Shown one piece after another: positions 53,775 to 62,637 of a stretch of DNA of 64,000 nucleotides. The first letter of the stretch is position 1. Every line of letters begins with the position of its first letter. The stretch is from Methylosinus sp. PW1 (GTDB lineage: Bacteria > Pseudomonadota > Alphaproteobacteria > Rhizobiales > Beijerinckiaceae), in NCBI RefSeq assembly GCF_000745215.1, contig NZ_JQNK01000009.1, positions 2,108,001-2,172,000 of the forward strand. The letters run 5' to 3'. The notes beneath the pieces are model-generated. The model had not been told where the DNA came from and did not search any database. It worked only from the letters and a program-made list of their open reading frames with translations. The position numbers were made by a program, and so were the translations under genes.

Positions 53775-54212
53775 ATGGAACGTCGGCAATTTGTGACAGC
53801 AATGGGCGCGTTGGCCGCCGCAACCGCCGCCACGGGGACTTTGGCGGCCGAAGATCCGCACGCTCACCATCATGGCGGCGGCGCCAAATATAAGGCTTTG
53901 TTCGAGTCGACCAGCAAATGCGTCGCCGCTGGCGAGGAATGCCTGCGTCACTGCTTCGAGGCGCTCGCGGCCAACGACGCCAGCATGGGCGCCTGCACCA
54001 AATCCACCTTCGAGGTCGTCGCCGCCTGCAAGGCTCTGGCGTCGCTCTCGGGCGTCGGCTCTGCGCTCACCCCGGCCTTCGCCAAGGTCGTGGCCGAGGC
54101 CTGCTTCGCCTGCAAGAAGGAATGCGACAAGTTCCCGAATATCGCGGAATGCAAGGCTTGCGGCGACGCCTGCAAGGCCTGCGCCGACGATTGCCAGAAG
54201 GTCGCGGTCTAA
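53775..54212 (+). CDS. csp1: Tat-exported copper storage protein Csp1
   Basis: Csp1 is a four-helix-bundle protein whose inward-facing Cys residues hold many Cu(I) ions; it was first described from Methylosinus trichosporium. This 145-residue precursor has a twin-arginine signal (MERRQFVTAMGALAA) ending near residue 24. A His-rich stretch (DPHAHHH) precedes the bundle. The mature part holds 13 cysteines in CxxxC and related spacing (GEECLRHCFEAL, CFACKKECDKF, CKACGDACKACADDC), the same number as in Csp1. The ATG is behind GGGGGAG. It is likely to supply copper for particulate methane monooxygenase, by analogy. Confidence 0.92.
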   Translation: MERRQFVTAMGALAAATAATGTLAAEDPHAHHHGGGAKYKALFESTSKCVAAGEECLRHCFEALAANDASMGACTKSTFEVVAACKALASLSGVGSALTPAFAKVVAEACFACKKECDKFPNIAECKACGDACKACADDCQKVAV

Positions 54213-54385
54213 AGGCCGATCCGATTTTGCGGGACGCGCTATGTGCGTCTCGCTTTTGCTGGAACGACGATTATATTGAGTTTAGCGTGCCGGGGCGGCC
54301 GAAGCGCGATTTGATACGATATCAGGAATTTCTAGGAGCCGCCGGCCATCCTCTCCCCGACACGGGTCGAAACGGAGCCTGCACA

Positions 54386-54937
54386 GTGACCCATAGAGCG
54401 CCGGAAATCCTTTCTCCCGAGACGCATCATCACGGCGTCGCCTCCTTCTTTCTGCGGCAATGGCCATATTTCGTCATGCTCTTGCTGGCGCTTTTCGGCG
54501 TCGCCTATACGAGCGTGACGCGCCAGGGCATGACGACCTATTGGATCGTGCTCGCTCCGATCTTCGGGCTCATCAGCATCGCCGGCGGCTGGCAGGAGGC
54601 GGAGACCGCCGAGGAGAAATGGCGTCTGGTGCGCACCCAGGTCCTGCATTGGGGCGCGGTCCTCGCCGCAATGTGCCTCATCTTCATCGGCGATGTGAAG
54701 CAGATGATGAATTCCGACAGCAGCGCGCTCACAGTGCTCACCGTGCTGGCGCTCGGCTCCTTCACAGCGGGCATTCACGCGGACGCTTGGCGCGTGTCGC
54801 TGGTCGGCCTGCTGCTCGGCCTCGCCGTTCCGGCGATCGCCTGGCTCGAGGAATCGACGCTGCTGATCCTGCTGATCGTCGCCGTGATCGCGGCTTTGGG
54901 CGCCTTTATCTTCCTGCGTGACCGCAAGCCGGCCTGA
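54386..54937 (+). CDS. membrane protein of unknown function
   Basis: The protein has 183 aa from a GTG behind GGAG. It has a His-rich start (PETHHHGVAS) and five predicted membrane helices, for example PYFVMLLLALFGVAYTSV and LGSFTAGIHADAWRVSLVG. The soluble loop EAETAEEKWRLVRTQVLHW lies between helices two and three. Its position after csp1 (173 bases) hints at a shared role, but this is weak. I recognise no family. Confidence 0.7.
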   Translation: MTHRAPEILSPETHHHGVASFFLRQWPYFVMLLLALFGVAYTSVTRQGMTTYWIVLAPIFGLISIAGGWQEAETAEEKWRLVRTQVLHWGAVLAAMCLIFIGDVKQMMNSDSSALTVLTVLALGSFTAGIHADAWRVSLVGLLLGLAVPAIAWLEESTLLILLIVAVIAALGAFIFLRDRKPA

Positions 54938-54943
54938 AGCTGA

Positions 54944-54970
54944 CATAAAGACTTGTTTATATCTTTATTG
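54944..54970. promoter_or_regulatory. candidate operator upstream of ahcY
   Basis: Within CATAAAGACTTGTTTATATC, ATAAA (54945-54949) and TTTAT (54956-54960) are inverted, and a third ATCTTTAT-type half-site follows. AT-rich ATAAAGA/TCTTTAT sites of this kind precede methionine-cycle genes in Rhizobiales (from memory), so an ArsR-type SAM/SAH-responsive repressor is plausible. It could instead be part of the promoter. Confidence 0.4.
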
Positions 54971-54981
54971 CATCTGCTCCC

Positions 54982-55032
54982 CCGCCTTGCTATAGGCGGC
55001 CAGCCCGTCCCGCTCGCCTTCCTACAGGCGAG
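54982..55032 (+). promoter_or_regulatory. two tandem hairpins in the ahcY leader
   Basis: CCGCC with GGCGG (54982-54999) and CTCGCC with GGCGAG (55013-55032) each enclose an 8-base loop of similar sequence (TTGCTATA and TTCCTACA). They lie 21 bases before the ahcY start. The pattern does not match the SAM-II or SAH riboswitches that I know. Confidence 0.4.
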
Positions 55033-55053
55033 ACAACGCCTGAAGGGAGCGTC

Positions 55054-56460
55054 ATGACCACGCATTTCAACGATTATGTCGTCGCCGACATCGGCCTCGC
55101 CGATTGGGGCCGCAAGGAACTCAACATTGCCGAGACCGAAATGCCCGGCCTCATGGCGACCCGCGCGGAATATGGCCCGTCGCAGCCGCTAAAGGGCGCG
55201 CGCGTCGCCGGCTCGCTGCATATGACCATTCAGACGGCCGTGCTGATCGAGACGCTGAAGGCGCTGGGCGCCGACGTGCGCTGGGCGTCCTGCAATATTT
55301 ATTCGACGCAGGATCACGCCGCCGCCGCCATCGCCGCCGCCGGCACGCCGGTCTTCGCCATCAAGGGCGAGACCCTCGAGGACTATTGGGACTACACCCA
55401 TCGCATCTTCGAATGGGGCGACGGCGGCACGCCGAACATGATTCTCGACGATGGCGGCGACGCCACGCTGCTCATCCACCTGGGCCTCCGCGCCGAGAAT
55501 GGCGACACCGCCTTTCTCGACAAGGCGACCAATGAGGAAGAGGAAGTCCTCTTCGCCGCGATCAAGAAGCGCCTCAAGGCCAATCCGGGCTTCTACAAGC
55601 GCAACGCCGAGGCCATCAAGGGCGTGACCGAGGAGACCACCACCGGCGTGCATCGTCTCTATGTGATGCACAAGGAGGGCAAGCTGCTGTGGCCGGCGAT
55701 CAACGTCAATGATTCGGTCACCAAGTCGAAGTTCGACAATCTCTATGGTTGCCGCGAATCTCTGGTCGACGGCATCCGCCGCGCGACCGATGTGATGATG
55801 GCCGGCAAGGTCGCTTGCATCGCCGGCTATGGCGATGTGGGCAAGGGCTCGGCCGCCTCGCTGCGCAACGCCGGCTGCCGCGTGCTCGTCACCGAGATCG
55901 ATCCGATCTGCGCGCTGCAGGCGGCGATGGAAGGCTATGAGGTCACGACGATGGAAGACGCCGCGTCGCGCGCGGATATCTTCTGCACCGCGACCGGCAA
56001 TGTCGACGTCATCACCACCGAGCACATGCGCGCCATGAAGGACCGCGCCATCGTCTGCAACATCGGCCATTTCGACTCTGAGATCCAGGTCTCCGGCCTG
56101 CGCAATCTCAAATGGCACAATGTGAAGCCGCAGGTCGACGAGGTCGAGTTCGCCGACGGCAAGCGCATCATTCTGCTCGCCGAAGGCCGCCTGGTGAATC
56201 TCGGCTGCGCCACCGGCCATCCGTCCTTCGTGATGTCCGCCTCCTTCACCAATCAGACGTTGGCGCAGATCGAGCTGTGGACCAAGCAGGGCCAGTATCC
56301 GGTCGGCGTCTACACGCTGCCGAAGCACCTCGACGAGAAGGTCGCCTCGCTGCATCTTTCCAAGATCGGCGTGAAGCTCACCAAAATGACCGAGCAGCAG
56401 TCCGCCTATCTCAACGTGCCGCAGAACGGCCCGTTCAAGCCGGACCACTACCGCTACTGA
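55054..56460 (+). CDS. ahcY: adenosylhomocysteinase
   Basis: AhcY hydrolyses S-adenosylhomocysteine to adenosine and homocysteine, recycling the product of methyl-transfer reactions. The 468-residue protein carries [36 protein letters not shown], and the NAD-binding loop [15 protein letters not shown]. The C-terminus PDHYRY is that of the family. GGGAG lies six bases before the ATG. It is followed by a perfect 12-bp hairpin. Confidence 0.98.
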   Translation: MTTHFNDYVVADIGLADWGRKELNIAETEMPGLMATRAEYGPSQPLKGARVAGSLHMTIQTAVLIETLKALGADVRWASCNIYSTQDHAAAAIAAAGTPVFAIKGETLEDYWDYTHRIFEWGDGGTPNMILDDGGDATLLIHLGLRAENGDTAFLDKATNEEEEVLFAAIKKRLKANPGFYKRNAEAIKGVTEETTTGVHRLYVMHKEGKLLWPAINVNDSVTKSKFDNLYGCRESLVDGIRRATDVMMAGKVACIAGYGDVGKGSAASLRNAGCRVLVTEIDPICALQAAMEGYEVTTMEDAASRADIFCTATGNVDVITTEHMRAMKDRAIVCNIGHFDSEIQVSGLRNLKWHNVKPQVDEVEFADGKRIILLAEGRLVNLGCATGHPSFVMSASFTNQTLAQIELWTKQGQYPVGVYTLPKHLDEKVASLHLSKIGVKLTKMTEQQSAYLNVPQNGPFKPDHYRY

Positions 56461-56819
56461 GCGGGCGGCTTCGCTGAAAATCTTTCGGCCTCGCTCTTTG
56501 CGAAGAGAGCGAGGCCGCTCGCGATTCCGGCTCTGTCGCGCGCCGGGCCGAAATTGCTCCGCGCGAACCCGGTCGCCGCGCGACATTTTGTAGCAAACGT
56601 CTTCGAGCCGCGTTTTTCCAATAGCGTCAATTATTTGCAAATCGATCCAGCCTTCGCCCTCGCATGGCCTCGAGTCTTGTCGTGCGTTTGCAACGTTCGA
56701 GTTTAGGCTGACCGCCGGGCCTCGCGCCCGAGGCGGCCCTTCGATCTCGCCCGCGGGGATGCGCATGAACTCACGTCCTCGCCCGAGCGTCGATCGATGC
56801 GGCAAACAGGAGAATTCAT
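56461..56819. other. 359-base gap after ahcY
   Basis: It holds the ahcY terminator hairpin and the promoter and leader region of the next small exported protein. Nothing else is identified. Confidence 0.5.
56486..56517 (+). terminator. ahcY transcription terminator hairpin
   Basis: CGGCCTCGCTCT (56486-56497) pairs with AGAGCGAGGCCG (56506-56517) over 12 bases around an 8-base loop, 25 bases after the ahcY stop. It lacks a T-run, which is common in this GC-rich group. Confidence 0.7.
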
Positions 56820-57347
56820 ATGAAGGCCGATTTTCTAGGAGCTACCGTTCTGGCCACTTTTGTTGCTTTTTCGGCGTCGACGGCGCGCGCCGACACTGCG
56901 ACCTTCACGGCGGCGCCTTTGACGGGGTGTCCCTATTGCACGGCGACAGACGGCTCTGGTCTCGTCGTTTCCGCCCTTGGTCATCTGCTCCCCAACGGTT
57001 GGGACGTGCGCACGGGAAGCGGCGGGCTCTATTTCGCCAACCGCACCGGCGGCGTCTTTTCGATTCCCGCCGCGAATTTCCCCGGAAAGTCCTTCGACCT
57101 GACCGGTCTGAAGCTTTTCGCCTATGGCGTCTCGAGGATGTCGACGCCCGTCACCTTCACTCTCTATGCTTATCATTTCGGCGTTCCGACCGCGGACACG
57201 GTGCAGGTGACGGTCAATTCGCAAGCCGTTCAGGACGTGACTCTCTCCGACCCTCGTCTGCAGAATGTCGACACGCTCGTCATTCGCTACGATCCGTTGC
57301 AGGTTCGGAACGTCTATTTCATCGAGACGCGTTTCACGCCTCACTGA
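56820..57347 (+). CDS. exported protein of unknown function
   Basis: The protein has 175 aa with a signal peptide (MKADFLGATVLATFVAF ... TARA). The mature part is mainly beta-strand, with a CPYC pair at about residue 37-40 and regular Thr/Val-rich strands such as TPVTFTLYAYHFG. AGGAG lies seven bases before the ATG, which supports translation. No domain is recognised. It is flanked by ahcY and divL, both separated by large gaps, so it is probably its own transcription unit and perhaps a recent insertion. Confidence 0.7.
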   Translation: MKADFLGATVLATFVAFSASTARADTATFTAAPLTGCPYCTATDGSGLVVSALGHLLPNGWDVRTGSGGLYFANRTGGVFSIPAANFPGKSFDLTGLKLFAYGVSRMSTPVTFTLYAYHFGVPTADTVQVTVNSQAVQDVTLSDPRLQNVDTLVIRYDPLQVRNVYFIETRFTPH

Positions 57348-57686
57348 TCGTGGAGCGCTGTTCCGCGCTCGCATGACCACTTGCGAGCGCCTGCCGACGC
57401 TGCGCCTCGGAACGGGGACCCGCCCCGCCCCCTCGACAGCGTGATCCTGCGAGTCTCGGATCCAAGGCGGAGCCGGCGGCCGAGGCGCAATCTTTCGCGC
57501 CGCGCCGGCGACGCCAGTTCGGCGAAACCCTTAGGCGCCAATCTCCCGGTCACGATCCGCGTTTCCCTTTTCGACGGCGCGCTTTAGATTAGACGCGATT
57601 CGAGACGGCGCCTCGGTGGCGCGCGGACGGCTTACGGCGTTTGTTTGCGATGAGCCTTTGCAAATCGAACGTGGAGACCGGTTCGC
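57348..57686. other. 339-base gap before divL
   Basis: No open frame here shows protein-like features. The divL promoter is expected in the last 100 bases, but no box was clear. Confidence 0.5.
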
Positions 57687-60221
57687 ATGTTTCACGATAC
57701 GGCCTTCGGGCCGAAAGCGTTGCCGCCTGCGCGACGTCGGGGAGCGTCCTCGACGCTCGTTCGCGGGGTCACGCGCGGGCTAGCGACGGCCAGTCTGCTG
57801 CCATTCGGCGGACCGGCGCGGGCAGAGGCGCTCGCCAATCTTCTCGCCACAACCGATAACGCCGAATTCGTCAATCTCGCGCTGACCGGCGGCCTCGCGC
57901 TCTTCGCCGTCGTCGTCGCTTTCACCCATCTCGGCGAGCGCAAGGTGTGGAGTCGGCGCGAGGCGGGGCTCGCGGCGGAGCTGGAAGCGACGCGCCAACG
58001 GCTCGATCGCGCCGAGATTTTTCTCTCCAGCGAGCCGCAGCTCTTCGTCTCCTGGGACAATGCCGCCGGCGAGCCGGATATAGAGAACGGACTCAATGAT
58101 CCGGCCTTCGCGCGCCGCGTGCTCGCTTTCGGCTCCTGGCTCGGACCGGACGAGGCGGCTGCGCTGCAGGAGCGCGTCGATCGGCTGCGCCAGAATGGCG
58201 AAGGCTTTCATCTCTCGCTCGCCAGCCTGCAAGGCCGCCGCTTCGACGCCGAAGGCCGCGCCGTCGCCGGCCGCGCCGTGCTGCGCATTCGCGAAGTCTC
58301 CGGCGAGCGGCTCGAGCTTCTGTCCTTGCGCGAGCGCCATACGCGCAGCGTCGCCGAGGCGGAGGGGCTGCGCGCTCTGCTCGAGGCGCTGCCGACGCCA
58401 GTGTGGATGCGCGACGTCGAGGGCCGGCTCATCTTCGTCAATTCCGCCTATGCGCAGGCGGTGGAGGCGGAAAGCTCGGCCGACGCGCTGCGCCGCCAGA
58501 TCGAGCTGCTGGACAATGACGCCCGCACCCAGGCGCAGACGGCGCGCGGGCGCGACGAGGTCTGGCGCGCCCGTGTGACAGCGGTCGTCGCGGGCGAGCG
58601 GCATCGTCTCGATATCGTCGAGGCGCCCTGCCATGGCGCCGCCGCGGCGCTCGCCATCGACCGCCAAGAGATCGACACGACGCGCGCCGATCTCGAGCAG
58701 CAAATGCAGGCGCATTCGCGCACGCTGGATCAATTGCCGATCGCCGTCGCCATTTTCGATCGAGCCAAGCGCCTCACCTATCGCAACGCCGCTTATGAGA
58801 ATCTCTGGCCGCTCGATCGCGCTTTTCTCGACCAGGGGCCGAGCGACAGCGAGATTCTCGATCGCCTGCGCGCCGAGCAGCGCCTGCCCGTCGAGGCCGA
58901 TTACAAAGCCTGGAAGGCGCGGCTGCTGGAGGCCTATCAATCCTCCGAGGAACATCACGAGCATGTCTGGCACATGCCGAATGGGCGCACGCTGCGCGTC
59001 GTGGCGAACGCCAATCCGCAAGGCGGCGTCACCTATCTCTATGACGATGTGAGCGAGCGCTATTTCCTCGAATCGCGTTTCCATGCGCTCGATCGCATGC
59101 AGAACGAGACGCTGGAGAATTTGCGCGAGGGCGTCGCCGTTTTCGGCGCAGACGGACGCTTGCGCTTCTGCAACCCCGCCTTTCTCGCGCTATGGGCGCT
59201 CGAGAAGAGCATTCTCGACGAGAAGCCGCGCTTCGACGCCGTCGCCAATCTCTGCCGCCCGCTGCATCTCAATGAGGAGACGTGGAGCGAGCTGCGCGGC
59301 TTCGTCACCGGCCTGCAGGACATGCGGCAGGGCTTCACGCGGCGCATAGAGCGTTCCGACGGCGTGGTGCTCGACTGCACCGCGCAGCCGCTGCCGGAAG
59401 GCGCGGCGCTGCTCACCTTCGTCGATGTGACGGCGGGCGTGAATGTCGAGCGCGCGCTCACCGAGCGCAATCAGGCGCTGATCGCGGCGGAGAAAATCCG
59501 CAATGATTTCGTCCATCATGTTTCGTATGAGCTGCGCTCGCCGCTCAACAACATCATCGGCTTCATTCACCTGCTCGGCGAGAAGACGACCGGCGAGCTC
59601 AACGCCAAGCAGCTCGAATATCTCGGCTATGTCGGCAAGTCGTCGGCGGCGTTGCTGGCCATCATCAACGACATTCTCGATCTCGCCACCATCGACAGCG
59701 ACGCCATGGAGCTGGAGCTCGAGGAAGTGAACGCAGCCGACGCCATGCGCGCCGCGGCCGAGGGCGTTCAGGACCGGTTGGCGGAAAACGACATAGAGCT
59801 GCAGATCGTCGTCACCGGCGAGGTCGGGCGATTTCGCGGCGACGCCAAGCGCATCCGCCAGATCCTCTTCAACCTGCTCGCCAATGCGATCGGCTTTTCT
59901 CGGCCGGGACAAACCATTACCCTCGCGGCGATGCGTCGGGAGGGGGAAATCGTGTTCAAGGTCGCCGATCGGGGGCGGGGCATCGCCCCGGAGGTCCTCG
60001 AAAAAGTCTTCGACCGTTTCGAGTCGCACACCTCGGGCTCGCGCCACAGGGGCGTCGGGCTCGGCCTCTCCATTGTGCGCGCCTTCACCGAGCTGCATGG
60101 CGGGCGCGTGCTCATCGACTCCGCGCTCGGCGAAGGCACGACGGTCACTTGCATCTTCCCGGCGCAAGAGAGCGGCGGACAGCAGGATCTCACCCCGCGT
60201 GAAAAAGGACAGGCCTCATGA
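57687..60221 (+). CDS. divL: DivL-type cell-cycle pseudo-histidine kinase with Tyr at the phospho-acceptor position
   Basis: The 844-residue protein has an N-terminal membrane segment (about 55-75), two or three PAS-like domains (about 215-300, 335-450 and 475-590), a dimerisation helix (about 600-665) and a HATPase domain (about 715-835). The H-box reads VSYELRSPLNN, so Y614 replaces the phospho-acceptor His. In Caulobacter DivL the same residue is Tyr550. N, G1 and G2 boxes are intact (LFNLLANAIGFS, DRGRGIAPEVLEKVF, GVGLGLS). DivL relays the DivK state to CckA and thus controls CtrA. It is coupled to the next gene (ATGA). Confidence 0.9.
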   Translation: MFHDTAFGPKALPPARRRGASSTLVRGVTRGLATASLLPFGGPARAEALANLLATTDNAEFVNLALTGGLALFAVVVAFTHLGERKVWSRREAGLAAELEATRQRLDRAEIFLSSEPQLFVSWDNAAGEPDIENGLNDPAFARRVLAFGSWLGPDEAAALQERVDRLRQNGEGFHLSLASLQGRRFDAEGRAVAGRAVLRIREVSGERLELLSLRERHTRSVAEAEGLRALLEALPTPVWMRDVEGRLIFVNSAYAQAVEAESSADALRRQIELLDNDARTQAQTARGRDEVWRARVTAVVAGERHRLDIVEAPCHGAAAALAIDRQEIDTTRADLEQQMQAHSRTLDQLPIAVAIFDRAKRLTYRNAAYENLWPLDRAFLDQGPSDSEILDRLRAEQRLPVEADYKAWKARLLEAYQSSEEHHEHVWHMPNGRTLRVVANANPQGGVTYLYDDVSERYFLESRFHALDRMQNETLENLREGVAVFGADGRLRFCNPAFLALWALEKSILDEKPRFDAVANLCRPLHLNEETWSELRGFVTGLQDMRQGFTRRIERSDGVVLDCTAQPLPEGAALLTFVDVTAGVNVERALTERNQALIAAEKIRNDFVHHVSYELRSPLNNIIGFIHLLGEKTTGELNAKQLEYLGYVGKSSAALLAIINDILDLATIDSDAMELELEEVNAADAMRAAAEGVQDRLAENDIELQIVVTGEVGRFRGDAKRIRQILFNLLANAIGFSRPGQTITLAAMRREGEIVFKVADRGRGIAPEVLEKVFDRFESHTSGSRHRGVGLGLSIVRAFTELHGGRVLIDSALGEGTTVTCIFPAQESGGQQDLTPREKGQAS

Positions 60222-61750
60222 GCGAAGAGGCCGAATGGCTGATCGACGTCGCCGATGAAGCGCAGACCGCAGAACTCGCCGCCCGCCTCGCCCTGCTCAT
60301 TCGCGACACGGTGAAGCTCGTCACCCTCTCCGGCGATCTCGGCGCGGGCAAGACGGCCTTCGCGCGCGCGCTGATCCGCGCGCTGGCGCAGGACCCGACG
60401 TTGGAGGCGCCGAGCCCCACCTTCACGCTGATGCAGGTCTATGAAACCCCCGCCTGCCGCATTCTGCACGCCGATCTCTATCGCATCGCCGGCGGCGAGG
60501 CGGAGCTCGAGGCCATGGGCTTCGAGGAGGCGGCCGAGGATGCGCTGGTGCTGGTCGAATGGCCGGAGCGCGCGCCGAGCCTCTTTGCCGGCGAGCGGCT
60601 GGAGGTGCGGCTCTCCTTCGCTGCGCCGGAGACGCCGGACGCGCGCCGCATCGGCATTCTCGCTCATGGCAAGGCGGCGGGGAGGCTCAAGGCCTTCCGC
60701 ACCATGCGGGAGTTTCTGGAGCGCGCCGGCTGGGCCGACGCCACGCGCGAATATTTGCAGGGCGACGCCTCCTCGCGCGTCTATGAGGTGTTGCGTCGGC
60801 CGGATGGCGCGCAGGCCATATTGATGATCTCGCCGGCGCGGCCGGACGGCCCGCCGATCCGCTATGGCAAGCCCTATAGCGCCATCGCGCGCCTCGCCGA
60901 GACGGTGAAGCCCTTTGTCGCAATGGCGGACGCGCTGCGCGGGCAGGGCCTCTCGGCGCCGCAGATCTACGCCTATGATCTCTCCGCCGGCTTCGTGCTG
61001 CTGGAGGATCTCGGCCGCGACGGCGTCGTCGCCGGCGGCGCGCCCATCGCCGATCGCTATTTGGAGGCGCTGGCGGCGCTCGCGCCGCTGCATGCGCGCC
61101 GCCTGCCGGATGTTCTGCCGGTCGAGGGCTCGACCCCCTATCACATTCCGCCCTATGATCTCGACGCGCTGCTGATCGAGGTCGAGCTGCTGCTGGAATG
61201 GTATGCGGCGCGCGTCGGCGGCGGCGGCATATCGTCGGGCTCCAAGGCGACCTTCGTCAATCTCTGGCGCCAGGCGCTGATCGAGATCGTGATGTCGGCG
61301 CCGACCTGGACGTTGCGCGATTTCCACTCGCCCAATCTCATTTGGCTGCCGGACCGTCAGGGAACGGCGCGCGTCGGCGTCATCGACTTCCAGGACACGG
61401 TGCTCGGCCATCCGGCCTATGACGTCGTGTCGCTGACGCAGGATGCGCGCGTCGACGTGCCGGACGAATTGGAGATGCGCCTGCTCGGCCATTACGCCCG
61501 CAAGCGCCGTGAGGCCGATCCGCTGTTCGACATGGCGGCTTTCGCGCGCGCCTACGCCATTCTCGGCGCGCAGCGCGCGACCAAAATCCTCGGCATTTTC
61601 GCGCGGCTCGATCAGCGCGATCACAAGCCGCAATATCTCGTTCATCTGCCGCGCGTGGAAAGCTATCTGCGCAAGGGCCTGCGCCATCCCGCGCTCGCCG
61701 ATCTCGAGGCCTGGTATGTCGCCAACCTCCCCGCGCTCTTCCATGCCTGA
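60218..61750 (+). CDS. tsaE: bifunctional TsaE (t6A ATPase) - AmgK-like sugar kinase fusion
   Basis: The 510-residue protein fuses two units. Residues about 1-150 are TsaE, the ATPase needed for threonylcarbamoyl-adenosine in tRNA, with Walker A GDLGAGKTAFAR at 39-50, SPTFTLMQVYE and LVLVEWPERAP. Residues about 165-510 are an aminoglycoside-phosphotransferase-like kinase of the AmgK type, with LRDFHSPNLIWL and GVIDFQDTVLGHP. AmgK phosphorylates MurNAc/GlcNAc at the anomeric carbon. The next gene is MurU-like, which supports the peptidoglycan-recycling role. The fusion is common in Rhizobiales. Confidence 0.92.
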   Translation: MSEEAEWLIDVADEAQTAELAARLALLIRDTVKLVTLSGDLGAGKTAFARALIRALAQDPTLEAPSPTFTLMQVYETPACRILHADLYRIAGGEAELEAMGFEEAAEDALVLVEWPERAPSLFAGERLEVRLSFAAPETPDARRIGILAHGKAAGRLKAFRTMREFLERAGWADATREYLQGDASSRVYEVLRRPDGAQAILMISPARPDGPPIRYGKPYSAIARLAETVKPFVAMADALRGQGLSAPQIYAYDLSAGFVLLEDLGRDGVVAGGAPIADRYLEALAALAPLHARRLPDVLPVEGSTPYHIPPYDLDALLIEVELLLEWYAARVGGGGISSGSKATFVNLWRQALIEIVMSAPTWTLRDFHSPNLIWLPDRQGTARVGVIDFQDTVLGHPAYDVVSLTQDARVDVPDELEMRLLGHYARKRREADPLFDMAAFARAYAILGAQRATKILGIFARLDQRDHKPQYLVHLPRVESYLRKGLRHPALADLEAWYVANLPALFHA

Positions 61751-62453
61751 GGCGGCTTTCGTCTTCGCCGCCGGGCTCGGCACGCGCATGCGGCCGCTGA
61801 CCGACCGGCTGCCCAAGCCGCTCGTCGCGATCGACGGCGTCACCCTGCTCGACCGTTCGCTGGACGCTTTCGCGCAGGCAGGCGTCGCCACGGCGATCGT
61901 CAACGTGCATCATCTCGCCGCTCAGATCGAGACGCATCTCGAGGGCCGGCGGACGCCGCGCATAATCCTCTCCGACGAGCGCGAGAAGCTGCTCGATCAA
62001 GGCGGCGGGATAAAGAAGGTTCTGGACCGTTTCGCCGGACGGCCCTTCTTCATCTGCAACACCGACGCTTTCTGGATCGGCGCGCGCGCCGATAATCTGC
62101 GCCGCCTCGCCGATCTCTGGGACCCGGAGATCATGGACATCGCTCTGCTGCTGGCGCCGCGCCTCGGCAGCGTCGGCGTCGATTGGGACGGCGATTTTCA
62201 TCGGGCGGCGGACGGCCGGCTGACGAAGCGCGCCGTGGGGGAGACCGCGGATTTCGTCTATGCCGGAATAGGCGTCGTCAAGCCGCAATTGTTCGAGACT
62301 GTCGAGCAGGATGTGTTTCCCCTCGCGCCGTTTTTCTTTCGCGCGGCGGAGCAGGGGCGGCTCTTCGGCGCGCCGCTCGACGGCAAATGGCTGCATGTCG
62401 GCACGATGGCGGCGATAGAGGAAGCCGAGCGCGCCGTCGCCGCGGCGGGCTGA
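61743..62453 (+). CDS. murU: nucleotidyltransferase, MurU-like (MurNAc-1-phosphate uridylyltransferase)
   Basis: MurU makes UDP-MurNAc from MurNAc-1-P in the recycling route that bypasses MurA, the fosfomycin target. The 236-residue protein has the nucleotidyltransferase signature FAAGLGTRMRPLTDRLPKPL and the metal-site CNTDAFWIG. The chosen ATG overlaps the fusion gene stop by 8 bases, so the two are translated together. Substrate is inferred from the neighbour. Similar GDP/UDP-sugar transferases cannot be fully excluded. Confidence 0.88.
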   Translation: MPEAAFVFAAGLGTRMRPLTDRLPKPLVAIDGVTLLDRSLDAFAQAGVATAIVNVHHLAAQIETHLEGRRTPRIILSDEREKLLDQGGGIKKVLDRFAGRPFFICNTDAFWIGARADNLRRLADLWDPEIMDIALLLAPRLGSVGVDWDGDFHRAADGRLTKRAVGETADFVYAGIGVVKPQLFETVEQDVFPLAPFFFRAAEQGRLFGAPLDGKWLHVGTMAAIEEAERAVAAAG

Positions 62454-62555
62454 TCGCGCCGAATCGCAGGGGACGGCGGGATCCGCCAGAGTTTCTTTAC
62501 CCAGATGCGCCTTCGCCGGCTCGTAGCGCGAAGACTCGGCTTTTTATGACTTCGA

Positions 62556-62582
62556 GAGCGTGGCATAGTCGATGCTACGCTC
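62556..62582. promoter_or_regulatory. inverted repeat before the diguanylate cyclase gene
   Basis: GAGCGTGGCAT and ATGCTACGCTC pair over 11 positions with one G-T wobble and a 5-base loop. It could be the murU terminator or an operator for the cyclase gene. Confidence 0.35.
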
Positions 62583-62637
62583 CAGCTGGATTCTGCCGCT
62601 CACCACAATTTTGACGCTCACGGGACCGTGAACCGCG

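Noticed and set aside
54938..55053. A SAM-II or SAH riboswitch before ahcY
   Set aside because: The conserved core bases of those classes that I know are not found, so only unnamed hairpins are listed.
57697..57712. A possible third parS site (TGTTTCACGATAC)
   Set aside because: Only the left half matches; the right half does not form the palindrome.
59768..61903. A 711-codon frame antisense to divL and tsaE-amgK
   Set aside because: It is a mirror of conserved sense genes with no recognisable motif.
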